64,000 nucleotides of DNA from Micropterix aruncella (taxonomy: Eukaryota > Arthropoda > Insecta > Lepidoptera > Micropterigidae), in NCBI GenBank assembly GCA_944548615.1, contig OX155952.1:3653533-3717532 (forward strand). Direction: 5' to 3'. Position numbers and translations under genes: made by a program. Below, one piece after another: positions 1 through 11,440 of this stretch. A model generated the notes under the pieces. That model searched no databases, was not told where the DNA came from, and saw only the letters and a program-made list of their open reading frames with translations. Positions within the stretch are counted from its first letter, which is position 1. Every line of letters starts with the position of its first letter.

Positions 1-1129
1 TGAAGCCGCAAGGTCTGTATACTTTGCATATTTCCATTCCTTTTTAAGTTATGGTCTCATGTTTTGGGGAATGGCGGCAATATCGATTCGCAATTTATTT
101 ACCATATCATCGCTAACATCTTGCAGGCCGTATTTTATTGAATCTGGTATAATGATAATGTATGCCACCAGGGTGTTATGTATGCACGAAAAAATGTCAG
201 CACCACTCCAACAAATTCGGATGTTCATTCGCATAACACGCGAAACAAATAAGACTTGCGTCCTTGCAAAGTGCGACTAAGTAAGGTTAGAAATAGTTTC
301 CTGTATCAGTCCAATATTTTTTATAAGATTCCATTGTGCGTCAGGGGGTCTTGAAGATGTTCAATTTAGGAGAAACGTCCAGAATATACTTAACCCAAAG
401 TATTCTGTTCAGGACTTTAAGAGTATTGCTTTTCCTAATCTTCCATAATTATTTATAATACAATCTTTCTTTTTTTTTATTTTTTTATTTTTTTATTTCT
501 AATTTTGATTATTGACATTACTAAATACAATCATTGATTATCAAAGATGGATTATAATATAAAAAAATATATTGACTATTTCTATTGCGACATTGTTATT
601 GATTTAATTTTATATTTTTTATAATTTTAATTTTACTGTTTTATAACCGACTCTTCGTTTTTATATTTTGTCTATCTGCAGTATTTTAGCAGCTCCAATT
701 ATTTTAGATAGATCTTCAATCTTTATTTTAAATTAAAATATTAATTGTTTTACAATTTAAAAAAATAGTCGATATTTAAAAAAATTATTATAACACATAA
801 GGTATAATACCAGTTATTCAGTTTGACTTTACCAAGAGTAGGGATTCCTACTAACTGGCTTACTTGAAAAAATAAAAAATAATAAAATAAGAATTTTAAT
901 AGTCATCTTAGGCACTCTATACAAAAAATAATCACACAATAGAAAGTATCAAAACAAAATTGGAAAAAAAACAACGTATGTATATGGTCAGGTATGTTAC
1001 GTTAAAAATTGTAATCTACATATTAAATATTTAATTCATAATAATATTATTAAACAATAAAAACTAAAATGAGGTACCTGAAAGTTACATATTAATGTTA
1101 TTCCCACTTGAAAGAAATGGCATGTTAAA
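1..1129. other. AT-rich sequence without a recognisable gene
   Basis: Mostly A/T-rich DNA with homopolymer runs. A short minus-strand frame at 49-234 ends in a string (KLRIDIAAIPQNM) that faintly recalls the C-terminal 'IPQ' segment of Tc1/mariner-type transposases, but nothing around it confirms this. A 30-bp stretch near 892-922 recurs at about 27070-27100, so some of this is interspersed repeat. Confidence 0.5.
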
Positions 1130-1485
1130 AAAATCACCCAGATCTCGACGGGTAAAAGGTACCTCAGTCCGCGATACATTGGAACTGAATTACCGCTTAC
1201 GTCAGGTAGAGGCTGCGCAAGCGACCTCGAATCTGTGACTAAACTTGAGGATGGAGAAATTCATCCAAATCTGGTAGTAAGGGTGCGAGGTTTGTACGCT
1301 GATTTCACTTCCTATTGTCTCGCGCTAAGGTGTTGGAATCATAAAAGATGCTAGCGTAGCTGGACTGTGGGTCGTGTAGTCCATTAATTCATTACTTTCA
1401 CTCCATGGGAGACATAATGGTACGATATCGTTATAACTCCATAGGATGGTTGGTTCGCCTGTAGTGTTCGGCAACCCTCAACGAT
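1130..1485 (+). repeat. Interspersed repeat family A, copy 1
   Basis: One of four diverged copies in this window (also at 33585-33905, 40780-41110 and 45590-45930). Shared blocks include a segment like 'gcaagcgacctcgaatctgtgac', then 'ggtagtaagggtgcgagg', then 'tctcgcgctaagg', and a tail with 'gatatcgttataactcc' followed by 'ggttcgcctgt'. All copies are in the same orientation. No coding frame is maintained, so this is probably a LINE untranslated region or a non-autonomous element. The class is not determined. Confidence 0.7.
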
Positions 1486-1499
1486 AGGTATAATATTAA

Positions 1500-1795
1500 A
1501 ATTAGATGGCCATACTATTCCTTTTATCCACAACATTTAGAGCACATCTATTAAACCTTGGCCTGACCGAGAGCAAGGACTGCCGAATATGTGGCGAAGA
1601 ATCTGAAGACAGCATACACATCGTTGGTCGCTGCTCAGGCCTCGCCGCAAAAAGACACAGTTTACTGGGACGAGCCTTTCTCGAACCCAGCATTCTGCCT
1701 AACTTGAAGTTCAGTGATCTACATAGATTAGTTAGCAGTACCGGGCTACTAGCAGACCACTGACCCAACCACAAAGTGGATAGTAACAAAAGATG
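1500..1795 (+). pseudogene. LINE 3' end: RNase H C-terminus and CCHC-like segment, copy 1
   Basis: The plus-strand frame 1506-1763 encodes a segment with CRICGEESEDSIHIVGRC, followed by LLGRAFLEP and LADH. It is nearly the same as the better preserved copy at 39230-39787, where the RNase H motif upstream is visible. It is therefore the 5'-truncated end of a non-LTR retrotransposon ORF2 of an RNase H-bearing clade. The element is interrupted after about 1795; its last 75 bp, matching the second copy, resume at about 2249. An in-frame stop replaces the last residues of the other copy. Confidence 0.75.
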
Positions 1796-2248
1796 TTTTA
1801 AGAGCCTTGCAACAATATAATTCAAAGACAATTTTTAATTAAATACACGTAATGTTTTTCACACGAATTTAGTTTGACGTCAATAGCAATATAAATCACA
1901 GGAATTGTAATCCTGTCTTTCGCCATCAGAAAGAAAATTATTCGTCTTTCATTCCCCAAACTATACATTTTGACGCACTTTCGAATAATTCAACGTCATA
2001 ATGTTGGGTATATAAACGGCGATATTTTATGTATAAAATCACTCTTTAGTCACACTCTCCTTAGTCACTATCATAACATCATCTATGTAAGTCGTCTCTG
2101 TATACAATTTAACTTCTAGATAATAAATGGTAAATATTATTATTTGTGTTTACTTGCTCTCTGTCCGACTGAGGTAAAAATCGACTCATGATTGGAAACC
2201 CGGTCTTCACACAGCATCAGAAACGGGAGACCAGGCCACTTCCAATAA
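1796..2248 (+). mobile_element. Insertion inside the LINE tail, possible solo LTR
   Basis: Comparison with the uninterrupted LINE copy near 39760-39790 shows about 450 bp of unrelated DNA here. It contains a TATA-like 'gggtatataaac' at about 2007, an initiator-like 'tctttagtcacactc' some 35 bp further on, and 'aataaa' at about 2122. This is the order expected for a U3-R-U5 LTR. The edges could read TG...CA, but I cannot define a clean target duplication. Solo LTR status is an inference; an unrelated DNA element remains possible. Confidence 0.4.
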
Positions 2249-2330
2249 TCTTATAGATCCAGGTGATATCAAAGGCTGGAAACAAGCCTCCCCACTCCGT
2301 TTACTACTATTACTACTTCTACATCCCTTT
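2249..2330 (+). mobile_element. 3' terminus of the interrupted LINE, copy 1
   Basis: The sequence from 'tcttatagatccagg' through 'ggctggaaacaagcc' and 'cactccgtttactact' matches the end of the LINE copy at 39770-39830. It finishes in an irregular TACTACTA-type microsatellite, the likely 3' tail of this LINE family. Confidence 0.7.
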
Positions 2331-3190
2331 TATCCCTTATTCCCTGGATACGTGCCTAATCATATTGTGAGTCAAAACAACAACGAAATGTATTATTTGT
2401 TGAAATCCTCACCAAACAAAACCACAAACGTATCCGTCCCTTCCATTACAGTATTAAGGCGGGCAAAACCTTTCAATCCCCAAGGATGTATGTAACGTCG
2501 CAATATTACGGATTTCAGCTGTAAAATTCAGTAAAGTCTCCGTCTGGAGCCGCCCCGCATCGCCATGCCCCCAACCTCCCTACCGGCCAGACAATATCTT
2601 AGAGTAACCTGCGCTTCCCCTTAGGTGTTATTTTGTAATTTTACTGCCAGAGATGTCAATTGAAACCAGCGGCGCCGTCGCGTCGCGGCGAAGCCAACAA
2701 AATAACGACTTTTGAAAGTGTCCCGATTGTCCTTTGCGGATATAAATTTATAGGTCGACTAAAGGCAGATACCCGTGGCTCCGCTTGCGACGGGTAAAAT
2801 GAATATGATATAATAATATAAATCCACACAGTTCAGCGATACTTAACCTTTAGCTACCAACCCCATTTGATGGAACATAGCAAGCAAGTCTACGTCACCA
2901 TGACACGATATAAAATGGCATTTTTGTGGATATAATAACCAGTTCCAAAAAACAGGCATAGAGTTTTTACATAAAATAAATAATAAGGAATGATATTTTA
3001 TCAATAAAACTACAAAATAAAATACAAAATGTTTATTTTTTATACTTTTTCAAAACGGCGCATATTTAGGAACATACAAATTAGTCTTTGTAAATCCTAT
3101 AAATTGTTTTAGAATACTATACTTTATTTATCAAAAAAAATAATAAAATCAGCCTCTAACACGTAAGACACCAATAGATATTTAAAAAAA
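2331..3190. other. No recognisable feature
   Basis: Unannotatable sequence. A slightly GC-richer block lies at about 2500-2710, with AT-rich DNA after it. I see no coding frame or repeat structure that I can support. Confidence 0.5.
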
Positions 3191-3194
3191 TATA

Positions 3195-3303
3195 CTACAT
3201 CAATAGCACAATCCTTGCATACTTCCTGGGCACATTGCAGACCAATGTATTTATTGCACTTGATGCACTTGTATGTGGTGCGTCTTTTAAGTTTAGGAGG
3301 AGA
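3195..3303 (-). pseudogene. Cysteine-rich segment, piggyBac C-terminal-domain-like
   Basis: The minus strand encodes a short stretch with the pattern YKCIKC, LQCA and VCKDC preceded by KRRTTY. This spacing of cysteines is typical of the C-terminal cysteine-rich domain of piggyBac-type transposases (DDE_Tnp_1_7 family). No transposase core is visible beside it, so it is at best a small relic. A different zinc-binding protein exon is not excluded. Confidence 0.35.
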
Positions 3304-4389
3304 GATTTTAAATACTTTAATTGTTAACAGATCTCCACTTTATCTTCTTGCTCTATTGGTATTGGTAGAATACAACAAAATTCACTACAATAAATCAAAT
3401 CCTAACAAATTTAAACGACTATTCGTTTTAGCTATATTAATGGTTAATATTATACTAATATTATACTGGTATAAAAATTATTATTATTATTTTATATCAA
3501 TTTTTGAACTGAACACAATATTTACGCAAGAAATTTTACACCATATGTCAGATATTTTAGATACATACACACCCGCACATTCAACACACTCACACACACA
3601 CATCCTAAACACAAGCCTCTTATGCACTAGTATTTTTTTGGAATTGTAGTGTTATTAAGTAGTTGTCTACCTAATTTCCGTAATTATAATGAAATCCGTA
3701 ACCGGTTCATTATTTCAATTACCTGGAGTTTTTATTGTAATTATTCACTGTAATATTACCCAAGATTTTCTCGACAAGCAGACAACATACCCCCAACGCG
3801 CAACACCCTTACCCTATCCCCCTAACTTTCCATTTACCCCCCCCCCCCCAATAATGCGTAGAGCAATTAATGCAAATGAATCCAGTGCAAATGAAATTCT
3901 AAAATTAACGCTGTAAGACTTATACACTACACTAGCGATGGATTATGCCAGTTCCTAGTTGGAGCATATTCCAGAGTCCAATTTACTATCGAAAAGCAGA
4001 TTCAAATGGCCCATAAAGAAACATCTTGGTTCGCGAACTTATCACTCTACTTTACTCATATGACCCCGCTTCTATCTCTCTCTCTCATTGCGAGAAATTC
4101 TCAAAAGGAAAATAATTTCTCACATTGGAAAAGCATGATACTGTGTAAACAGGAGGCATAATGCGTAGAGCATTTACCCCCCGCCCCCCCCCCCACATCG
4201 GCTATAATGTGTAGAGCACTAGACAGAGAAATAATACCTTAAGCGGCGAACATTTTGACCAGCTGTCTGCGATTTAACAAGTGACGGTTCAGAGGCAAAA
4301 AGCCAAGATGAGTTTCGCCAACAAGAGTATCTAACTTAACCATTATAATATATAATAACTATTACTACAAATATGTATGGTGGTGAATC
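3304..4389. other. AT-rich stretch with poly-C tracts
   Basis: No gene is supported. Poly-C runs occur at about 3837-3849 and 4170-4193. The short string 'aatgcgtagagca' or a close variant appears three times (about 3853, 4160 and 4208), suggesting local duplication around the C-tracts. Confidence 0.5.
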
Positions 4390-4390
4390 A

Positions 4391-4737
4391 ATACGAGCAA
4401 ATAAACAACTTTTGATTTAAAAAAAAACACTTTTTTCTTGTTGTCAAATTTGGAAATATCTATTGAAAAAAGTTTGAGAAGTGGTGGCCGCTCTGCGCCA
4501 TCTACCGGCTCGTAAAACATCGCTAACAAACAATATTAGCGATACTTTACCTACCGCTAGATGGTTCATCGTGTTAAACGTTTTTATACTATTAAAACAT
4601 ATATATATATATATATATATAATAAAAAAGTTAAAAAAAGTTTTGTTTTTTTTCCATAGTTTCTATATCCAAAGTTGCTTATCTGCTCGTACTCATTTAA
4701 TTTAAGGTTATCGGTAACTAAAAACTCAGCCTGTATA
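4391..4737. mobile_element. MITE-like element, family D, copy 1
   Basis: The right end 'ggtaactaaaaactcagcct' is the reverse complement of the left end of a related copy at 24777. Near both edges there is an inverted pair: 'acgagcaaataaacaacttt' at about 4393 against 'aaagttgcttatctgctcgt' at 4671-4690. A (TA)n run at about 4601-4621 lies inside. There is no coding capacity. A non-autonomous terminal-inverted-repeat element is the simplest reading; the outer left terminus is not clearly preserved. Confidence 0.6.
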
Positions 4738-5214
4738 AATGTGCGTGTGTGTAATAAAAAAAAACAATCTATGTAAAAGGCATATCTTCGTTATCTCTGT
4801 TTTTACAAGGAAGACGTATCGGCATTTATCTTCAATCTGTCTCATATTTCCCGCTTGCCTGGGGCCGCGGAAAGGAAAACAGTTATATGGACCGTCTTTT
4901 ACAAATTTCACATATTTTCCCGGGATGTCGTCCCCCCTACTGCGCGGAAAGCTGGCAACTTGGGCCATCTTGCACGCTCGGCCCGATTATTGAGCAAAGT
5001 TATCTCCGCGAACCTAAAGAAAGGCTCCAACTTTTAACAAGAGATTACCCCGCTCGCTGGTGCCGCTCCCGCCCGCCCATCCACTCCTAGGGGCTATGTA
5101 AGAACCCGCCTCGACACGCCCGATGCCTCTGGGGTTCACTGTGTAAATACATTACATATGACGAGCCGTTGAACAAAACTGATTAACGCCGAAACGCTTT
5201 CAATGTTTTCAAGC
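4738..5214. other. No recognisable feature
   Basis: Contains a moderately GC-rich block (about 4850-5130) with overlapping open frames in several phases, none of which resembles a known protein. Confidence 0.4.
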
Positions 5215-6315
5215 TTCCTATTACCATTGATCTTCTTACTTCTTACTTGGAAAATAGAATTCAGAAGGTTGATGTAAACGGTAAAAGATCACCAGGATCA
5301 ATGGTCACCATGGGTGTCCCACAAGGCTCCATTCTTGGCCCATTTCTCTTCTTAATATACATAAATGATTTACCCTTTCACATAAGGAATAATCACGAAA
5401 TTGTATTGTTTGCTGATGATACTTCTTTGACGTTTAAAATTAGTCGAAAATTGTACAATTATGACGAAGTTAACAATGCACTCTCAAAAGTTGTCCATTG
5501 GTTTAATGTAAACAACCTACTATTAAATGAAAGAAAAACCAAAGTGATTAAATTTTCTACACCTAATGTTAAGCAGGTACAAACCAATGTAGAAATAAAT
5601 GGAACTAGACTGGAGCCTGTTGCTTCAACTGTGTTTCTAGGGATAACAATTGACTCCAAATTACAATGGGGCCCACAAATTGAGAAAATGTCAGGAAAAC
5701 TTAGCTCTGCGGCATACGCAGTTAAAACAATAAGGCGGCTGACTGATGTAGATACAGCAAGAATTGTATACTTTAGTTACTTTCACAGCATTATGTCCTA
5801 TGGGATTCTTCTCTGGGGAAGCTGTGCGGACATCAATAACATCTTTATACTACAGAAACGTGCTGTAAGAGCTATATATAAACTTGGTCCTCGAGTTTCA
5901 CTTAGAGAAAAATTCAAAGAGATAAATATTCTTACTGTTGCATCACAATATATATACGAAAATCTGTTGTATGTCCACAAGAATATTGACAAGTTTAAAA
6001 TAAAAAGCGACACTCATAATTTTAATACTAGACATAAGCATAACCTTGTTGTACGTGCTACTCGTCTCCACAAAATAAGCAATTCTTTTTTGGGACAATG
6101 TATACGCTTCTATAACAAACTTCCTCATACTATTAGAGAACTATCTGTAAATAAGTTTAAAGCTACCATCAAAGCAAAATTGTATAAAAAAGCATACTAT
6201 ACAATATCTGATTATGTAAATGACAAAACGGCTTGGGAGTAAGGCTTGGACGCATCATAAGAACATAAATTAAAAATAATATTTAATTGTGTCTATATGA
6301 ATAAAGAACATTTTG
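5215..6315 (+). mobile_element. 5'-truncated LINE with open reverse transcriptase frame
   Basis: An uninterrupted plus-strand frame runs through 5247-6242 and stays open slightly upstream. It begins inside the RT palm (YLENRIQKV) and carries GVPQGSILGP, then the catalytic FADDTSL block, then WFNVNNLLLNERKTK and FLGITIDSKLQW. It ends with the thumb/C-terminal region of a Jockey- or CR1-type ORF2. The endonuclease and the N-terminal RT are missing, as expected from incomplete reverse transcription at insertion. A 3' UTR of about 70 bp ends in short 'tttgatga' repeats. It is related to the LINE interrupted at 12881. The intact frame suggests a young copy, but it cannot be autonomous. Confidence 0.85.
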
Positions 6316-6429
6316 ATGATTTTTTGATCATAAAGTGCATAAGATAGCTCAACGACATACTACGATTTGAAAAGTATTACGAAACGCAAGTTGTCGATGT
6401 TATGTATGGCAACTTTTGTAGTAGGTATA

Positions 6430-6493
6430 AAAAATAGGTTGTGTCACCCTAAGACATTTCCGGCAAGCAGACAGTAAAATTGATAAACATAGG
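6430..6493 (+). pseudogene. LINE RT fragment left of the BEL insertion
   Basis: The last residues before the LTR read GKQTVKLINIG, and the first residues beyond the 3' LTR read IGIPQGS. Once the 5-bp duplication is collapsed the frame is continuous, giving the usual RT context upstream of a G-x-PQGS motif. A stop lies only a few codons further upstream, so the left part of this LINE is short or degenerate. Confidence 0.55.
6489..6493. repeat. Target-site duplication ATAGG (left)
   Basis: The ATAGG before the 5' LTR is repeated exactly at 12881-12885 after the 3' LTR. A 5-bp duplication is usual for BEL/Pao integration. Confidence 0.9.
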
Positions 6494-7342
6494 TGTCTCG
6501 GCAAAATAGTTGTATTTAGAATTAACTACCAATAATATTAATAATAAAATATTCATAATACCGTAAACATTCCACACAACAAAGCCGTGAATATATGTAT
6601 TCTACAGTTTTGAATAAGGGAATCACTAACATAGTATATTAAAGAAACCATGGAAACGAGAGAAACCATGGAAACAAGAGGCAAGAAAAAATAACAAGAA
6701 AAAAAAAAGAAGTAACATATTTTGTTTTTTAAAATTTTCATTCTTTCACAATGTAACAAATAGAAATAATTGAATTTATAATTTAAATGAGCCACATTGA
6801 AAGTGGAATTATAAAGTGACAAGAAAACAGTTTTTTATTCAACCTTCAAGCGGTAGAGACAAAAATAATAGTCAGTGTTCGGAAAACTTTCGATAATTGA
6901 GTGCACAAGAGAGAACTTCGCGAGACCAGACTTCGACAGGACCGAGTTTATAACCCGACCCCGACGATATCTACGCTTCGCAGGACAGTACTGCTCTTCA
7001 AACGGTAAGCGACAATAACAGCTTATACCTTGATGCCTCAATTATGCGAGCGGCTAGATTTACAAACTAGTGGAGACTAGATCGATCTTATAGGAAAAGA
7101 GATCGCTGCGGAATCTGCAAAAGGAGACCGTACGATACAAGAGCTTAAGGTCACCTTGTATCGCAACTCGCCGAGGAGAGACACGCCTCTACGAGTACCT
7201 GGTGTGCCATCGGCAGTAAAACGCCGGTTCACATCACCCCTGGGTGCCACCAAAATTGCACCTTGTCGTTCTATGGCTACCCTAAAATAAGGTGGCAGAT
7301 TTTCGATCGGTTTAACCGCTGACCGCTGGATTTGCCAATACA
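6494..7342 (+). repeat. BEL/Pao 5' long terminal repeat
   Basis: The 849-bp LTR begins TGTCTCGG and ends CCAATACA. It corresponds base for base, at a constant offset of 5538, to 12032-12880. Three long chance frames within it translate identically in both LTRs, so the two copies look identical or very nearly so. An initiator-like 'tagtcagtgttcgg' occurs near 6869. Identical LTRs indicate a recent insertion. Confidence 0.95.
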
Positions 7343-7351
7343 TAGAATCGT

Positions 7352-7370
7352 TGGTCCTTCGAGCCGGATT
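7352..7370 (+). promoter_or_regulatory. Primer binding site, tRNA-Tyr type
   Basis: The sequence TGGTCCTTCGAGCCGGATT starts 9 nt after the LTR. It is complementary to the CCA-bearing 3' end of animal tRNA-Tyr (acceptor stem CCTTCGA and T-arm CCGG). The match to tRNA-Tyr is from knowledge of tRNA sequences, not from a search. Confidence 0.75.
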
Positions 7371-7571
7371 CTGGACTAGATACTACAAAAAAAAACCGCT
7401 TAGGAGCTAGATTAAAATCAGAAAAAACAGAAAGGAAATATTTTTCTGAAAAATATAAAATTTGCAAATAAACCGTTGAAACTCGCTCAATCGGTTTAAA
7501 ATCAATACCGGACGGCACAACGGTGCCTACCTACCACAACCTAACGATATAGTGGTAACAAATCAATCGAT

Positions 7572-10500
7572 ATGATGTCAAAAAACGGCACGCCAGCCCG
7601 CAAAAGCGAGCGAATCGCCGCCAGAAACGTAGACGGAAGCGCCGAGCACGACGCCACGAGATCACATGATGATACCGGCGCCACGATCGTTCCCCAGACA
7701 GCGCCGTCTATAGCCACATCGACGACGAGCCGCCGATCATCGAGATCGATGGCCGCCCGCATCGCGACACTGCAAATCGAAGCCGAGATACACGCCGCAG
7801 CAGAACGAGCACGCTTACGAGCCGAGACCGCCGCCGCGGACAACGCCGCGGACGCAGCCGCCGCCAGGGCTGCCGCGGACATCGATGTGGCTGCCGCCAG
7901 GGCCGCCGCCGCCGCACAGCGCATAAAGATAGAAGCGCTAGAAGAGAAACTTGAGCTCCAAAAACGGCTTATTCAAGCGCAGATCGAGGCGGAAGATGAT
8001 GACGACTACGATGGCGACAGCCGCCGATCGAGGAGGAGACAGGACGAGAAGAGCCGAGCCGCTGCGTCCCAAGCTTCGTTTCGCCACACGTTCGCGTGGC
8101 TAGACACGCTGCAGGAACCGTCGCGTCCGACTCAACCGTCAAACAATAACATTGTAAAAATAGACCATGTCCCGAATGTGCAAAAAAGTGCTGTGAATGT
8201 ATCAGTGCAACCCCACCCTTCTGAGTACGCCTTAAGTCATGCTCGCGCCCATTTGTTGAAAAACTTACCAAGGTTTTCAGGTGATCCACGTGAGTGGGCT
8301 ATATTCGCAGCTCTATTCGACCAAGGTACAGAGACCTGCGGCTTTACCGACGCCGACAACTTGGTACGGCTACAACAGAGTCTGCAGGGCGCCGCGCGCG
8401 AAGCGGTCCGTGCGATGCTCGTAGATCCACGGAATGTCGCCGAGATTCGCCGCACGCTCGAACGTCGCTTCGGCCGCCCCAGCGCAAGGATTGACGAGCT
8501 GATGCGAGAGGCTCGCCGAACGCAACAAATATCGGTCAGTGAACCCTTGTTCAAACTTGTGGAATTTGGTACTGTTGTGTGTAATGTTGTAAATTCGCTG
8601 AAGAATATGGGACACGATAGCTATTTGATAAATCCACAGCTACTGCGGGAATTAGTAAATAAATTACCGCAACACTTACGGTTGCAGTGGTTCTCAACCA
8701 ATAATGGAGATCACCCAACTTTACTACATTTTAGCATATGGTTAGAAGGAATTGTAGATGCGGCAGCACAAGACGACTCGCCGCCTGCATTTTCTAACTT
8801 AAATACATCGAAAAATAACAATAGATTTCCACAAAACAACAAAAAGTACACGCATAATACTACTGAAAGCAAACACATCGAGTGCGCAAAATGCAAGAAA
8901 AACAACCACCGTACACCCGATTGTAAGTTTTTGTTAGCCATGTCTGTACACGATCGCTGGGAATGGGTCAAACGGGATAAATTAAGTATCCGATGTCTTA
9001 TTAAGGGTCACAACTTAAAAAATTGTAGAAAATCAGGGCAATGCGGGAAGGACGGATGCGTACAGCCGCACCATGTGCTTCTGCACTCCGACAAAGGGAA
9101 AACAAACAAGTCTGAACCCGCGCCGGTAGAATCCGAATCACATGACAAACCTAGCCCTTCGACGAGCGCCGTGACCAATACGTGGAATGAAGCTACTGAG
9201 ATGCTGCTACGCGTAGCTACCGTAGAATTAAGAGGTCCCCTGGGCTGTTATACCACTCTCGCCCTACTGGACGAAGGCAGTACTATCACCCTCTTAGAGG
9301 AACAGATAGCAGATAAAATAGGAGTAGAAGGACCCCGGAGTCCACTAAATTTAGTAGGAGCCTCCGGCATGGCTATTCAAAACGCAACTACGCGCCGCGT
9401 AAACGTCGAGATCCGCGCCGTAAATACAAATCGGTTTTACGAAATGAAGAATGTTCGTACGATTAAAAATTTAGAATTGCCGACCCAAGTCTTTAAAGCC
9501 CAAGCTATGACCGACAAATGGCCGCATCTAAAAAACGTGCCTTTATGCGACGTTAACGGACGGCCCAAACTGTTGATCGGAATTGATCACTGGGACTTAT
9601 TTATTCCCAGGACAATTCGGGCCGGTCCGATAGAAGGCCCGACAGCAACATCGTCTCGATTAGGCTGGACTTTGGCTGGTGCGTCAGGGCACAAAAGATC
9701 TTCAGATACGCAACAAGTAAACACCCTTTGCAACGACGATAAAGTCGACGAGTTAGTGCGGAGTTATTTCGATGTCGAAGACTTAGGTCCCCATTCGAGG
9801 AAACATCGTCAGAACACCAATCAGAGGGCAGAACAACTCCTACAGGCAACTACCCGTCAGGTAGGTGCACGCTGGGAGACCGGCCTACTTCGGAAGACTG
9901 ACGATATTTCAATGCCGCCCAGCCGCGATATGGCTGAAAGGCGTCTAAAGTCGGTAGAAAAACGCCTAGAAAAAGACCCTATACTAGCTCGACAATACTC
10001 GGAAAAAATGAGCGACTTCATCGCGAAAGGTTACGCCGTAAAACTATCTGAAGCAGAAATAAACACCGAAAACAACCGAATATTTTACATACCACATTTT
10101 CATATAACAAATCCCAATAAGCCGGGGAAAATGAGGCTCGTTTTCGATTGCGCCGCCAAAGCTAATGGCGTTAGCCTCAACGACAACCTAATATCTGGAC
10201 CCGACCTCCTTAATCCCCTAATGGGAGTACTATTTAAATTCCGTCAAGGACTGATAGGATTTGCTGCAGACATCAAAGAAATGTTCCTTCAGGTTAGATT
10301 AACGTACGCGGACTCACAGAGTCAACGATTTTTATGGCGTGATATGGACACCTCTAAACAACCAACCGAATATCGTATGCAAGTCGTGTTATTTGGCAGT
10401 ACTTGCTCTCCATGCCTCGCGCAAAATGTAAAGAACCGGAACGCAGAACGCTTCTCAAATGACTTTCCTGACGCGGTAAAAGCTATAACGGATCGCCATT

Positions 10501-11396
10501 ATGTGGACGATTACCTTGATAGTACGAACGATATCGAATCTGCCAAAAAACTGATTCGTGATGTGTCGCGTATACATCAATCAGGCGGGTTTGAGATCGT
10601 AAACTGGGCCAGCAACGACACTCGTACTTTAAACGAAATTCCCGTCGAGAGGCGATCAAAAACAAACGTGGCGTGGTCAAATCCAGATGACAACGTCGAG
10701 CGCATACTCGGGCTTCAATGGGACCCAAAAACAGACAAATTATTTTTTGATACTAATTTTAGGAAAATAAAACCCGACATATTGAACGGAATAATTATTC
10801 CCACCAAACGACAGACATTACAGGTCATTATGTCAGTGTTTGATCCACTCGGCTTCTTGGGACCTCTAGCAATAAAGGCAAAAATTCTGCTACAGGATAT
10901 ATGGTTAGAAAAGGTTGACTGGGACCAAGCGATCGGTAGTAATTCCTTCACGAAGTGGCAGACATGGTTAGAAGAACTAAAACACATAAAAGACTTTCAA
11001 ATACCACGTAGCTATCAATATGCAGGAATAAAATCTAACGAACCGACGCAATTGCATATTTTCGCTGACGCCAGCCAACAAGGATATGCAGCGGTCGCGT
11101 ACGCGCGTTATATAGACACCGACAAAAAAGCATGTGTTGTATTTTTAATAGGTAAGAATAAAGTCGCACCGCTAAAAGCTATGTCCATACCTAGGCTTGA
11201 ACTTCAAGCAGCTACTTTAGCGAGCCGCCTAGCGGAAATGGTAAAAACGCATCACACATGGACGTTTCAGGAAACGTATTTATGGAGTGACAGCAAAACA
11301 GTATTGTCGTGGATCCGTTCCGACCCACGGCAATATCAAACATTTGTCGCCCACCGTCTCGGTGAGATAGATCAACTAACCAACTTGGTTAGTTGA
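7572..11396 (+). pseudogene. BEL/Pao Gag-Pol polyprotein, truncated by frame break
   Basis: A frame of 1274 codons starts at ATG-ATG, 229 bp after the 5' LTR. Residues 1-130 are alanine- and arginine-rich and probably coiled-coil. Residues about 210-420 form the capsid-like Gag region. Zinc-knuckle-like motifs lie at about 437-500 (CAKC, then CLIKGHNLKNC and HHVLLH). The aspartic protease has LLDEGST at about 563. The RT region, about 860-1040, includes RLVFDCAAKANG, AADIKEMFLQVRL and catalytic YVDD near 977. The A17-type linker contains DPLGFLGPL, and RNase H begins near FADAS at about 1163. The true RNase H coding continues beyond 11412 in another phase; the stop at 11394 is an artefact of the 52-bp snap-back insertion. 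Expression would yield capsid, protease and RT but not a complete RNase H or integrase. Confidence 0.92.
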
Positions 11397-11440
11397 TCTA
11401 TCTCACCGAGACGGTGAGATAGATCAACTAACCAAGTTGG
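11354..11440 (+). repeat. Snap-back inverted duplication inside RNase H
   Basis: A 30-bp segment (11354-11383) is followed after one base by its exact reverse complement (11385-11414), and then by a further direct copy (11413-11440). Relative to the expected sequence, 52 bp (11361-11412 by direct-repeat offset) have been added, shifting the frame by one. The A / A-inverse / A order is the mark of template switching on a folded-back strand during DNA synthesis. Confidence 0.93.

Noticed and set aside
3215..3649. 144-codon plus-strand frame
   Set aside because: Composition follows AT-rich sequence and a CA-rich stretch; the more meaningful signal at its start is the Cys-rich segment on the opposite strand.
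6553..7343. Three minus-strand frames repeated at 12091-12881
   Set aside because: They repeat because they lie in the two LTRs; none resembles a protein. They were useful only as evidence of LTR identity.
7541..7924. Alanine-rich minus-strand frame opposite the start of Gag
   Set aside because: Shadow of the alanine-rich coding repeat on the plus strand; the plus-strand frame is ten times longer and has clear domains.
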